From contig JAQVNT010000126.1 of the NCBI GenBank assembly GCA_028702975.1, positions 1 through 5,332 of the forward strand: a stretch of DNA of 5,332 nucleotides, written 5' to 3'. This DNA comes from Candidatus Delongbacteria bacterium. GTDB lineage: Bacteria > UBA4055. The translations under genes were made by a program, and so were the position numbers. The notes beneath the pieces are model-generated. The model saw nothing but the letters and a program-made list of their open reading frames with translations, ran no database searches and was not told the DNA's origin. Of this stretch, positions 4,887 through 5,332 are shown piece after piece (positions within the stretch are counted from its first letter, which is position 1; every line of letters starts with the position of its first letter).

Positions 4887-5332
4887 AAAAAATCTCGAAA
4901 ATGGAGAATTGATGTCCTAGTCGATACTGAAGATCCTTACGGCGCGGACGGTGTTCCTCAGCAGGTGTTCTATGACTGGGGGATCGGTTCTTATTACGAC
5001 AAGGTGATCGGCGGGGCAACGGGCAAGGGTCTTCACAAGAATATTATGGATGATTATCGCTACATTGTTCAGAATTATTCGGAGGGTGATGAGATCTATC
5101 TGTTCGGTTTCAGCAGAGGTGCTTATACTGTGAGATGTTTGTGCGGGCTGATCAATAATTGCGGGATCGTTAAAAGGCCGTCGGCTTCTCTTATTCAAAA
5201 GGCTTTCGATCATTATAAAAAGAGCGGTGAGGCTTATGCGCCCAAGGGTGTTAAGTCGGTGGAGTTCAGGAAGATGTATTCGCATCCGTCAAAGGTGGTG
5301 AAGTTCGTGGGAGTGTGGGACACTGTGGGTGC
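4887..5332 (+). pseudogene. DUF2235/Tle1-like alpha/beta-hydrolase, N-terminally truncated, 3' end outside window
   Basis: The frame is open from 4887 (after a TAA at 4884) to the window end, but similarity begins only around 4917. It reads DPYGADGVPQQVFYDWGIG, then a GDEIYLFGFSRGAYTVR block and VGVWDTVG at the edge. GFSRG (5106-5120) is the nucleophile elbow with the catalytic Ser, and the Asp at 5319-5321 is the expected acid residue. This is the DUF2235 domain of type VI secretion phospholipase effectors of the Tle1 kind. The N-terminal part that normally carries the first strand and D-G-T-W motif is absent, and no ATG, GTG or TTG lies in frame before the homologous part; the first GTG (4965) is inside it with no ribosome binding site. 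The segment is also more GC-rich than its surroundings. It is best read as a gene remnant, but an internal deletion, a sequencing error or a silent donor cassette are alternatives. Confidence 0.75.
4903..4914 (+). promoter_or_regulatory. Orphan ribosome binding site and start codon before the DUF2235 remnant
   Basis: GGAG (4903-4906) stands 5 nt before an ATG (4912-4914), a normal initiation signal for this window. Translation would read ATG TCC and stop at TAG (4918-4920). The DUF2235 frame begins immediately afterwards in a different phase. This looks like the original start of the hydrolase gene left behind after loss of the segment coding for its N-terminal part. Confidence 0.45.

Noticed and set aside
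4917..5285. Antisense open frame opposite the DUF2235 remnant
   Set aside because: The + strand frame has clear hydrolase motifs; the antisense frame is a shadow.
1..5332. tRNA, rRNA, insertion sequence or transposase
   Set aside because: No cloverleaf-like sequence, rRNA segment, transposase motif or terminal inverted repeats could be seen on either strand.

Overview
The window is low-GC bacterial DNA in which every convincing gene lies on the + strand. Most starts are preceded by clear GGAG/AAGGAG-type ribosome binding sites, so this is a bacterium using ordinary Shine-Dalgarno initiation. I cannot name the taxon. The content is accessory: conflict-type enzymes, small orphan proteins, predicted lipases and decayed sequence, with no housekeeping genes.

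Region 1 (1-2914) is a compact four-gene cassette. It starts with the 3' part of a sce7726-family protein, a predicted PD-(D/E)XK-type nuclease whose 5' end lies outside the window. An sce7725-family protein (beta-protein-like) follows, then a RES-domain protein with a cysteine-rich N-terminus (predicted NAD+-degrading enzyme), then a small ASCH (PUA-like) protein. Gaps are 13 nt, 1 nt and a 4-nt ATGA overlap, so the genes are almost certainly cotranscribed and translationally linked. A nuclease, an NAD-consuming enzyme and a possible nucleic-acid-binding domain together suggest an anti-phage or toxin-like system. That function is inferred. It is the best candidate here for an under-described system.

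Region 2 (2915-3256) has no gene. It holds T-rich tracts, overlapping inverted repeats, five tandem copies of a 13-bp unit (3111-3175) and two TTTCGAAA palindromes 25 bp apart, just before the next gene.

Region 3 (3257-4724) is a run of small genes followed by an enzyme: a DUF2188-like protein, an unrecognised 66-aa protein, a 44-aa two-CxxC zinc-ribbon protein and a 244-aa protein. The last carries an H-x3-D-x5-H motif like that of the zinc-dependent phospholipase C/P1 nuclease fold.

Region 4 (4725-5332) contains a DUF2235/Tle1-like alpha/beta-hydrolase reading frame running off the window. It keeps the GFSRG nucleophile elbow and the WDT aspartate motif, but its N-terminus is missing: no usable start codon is in frame, while a Shine-Dalgarno/ATG pair just upstream ends in a stop after two codons. 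It looks like a gene that lost its first part, next to a second predicted lipid-cleaving enzyme.
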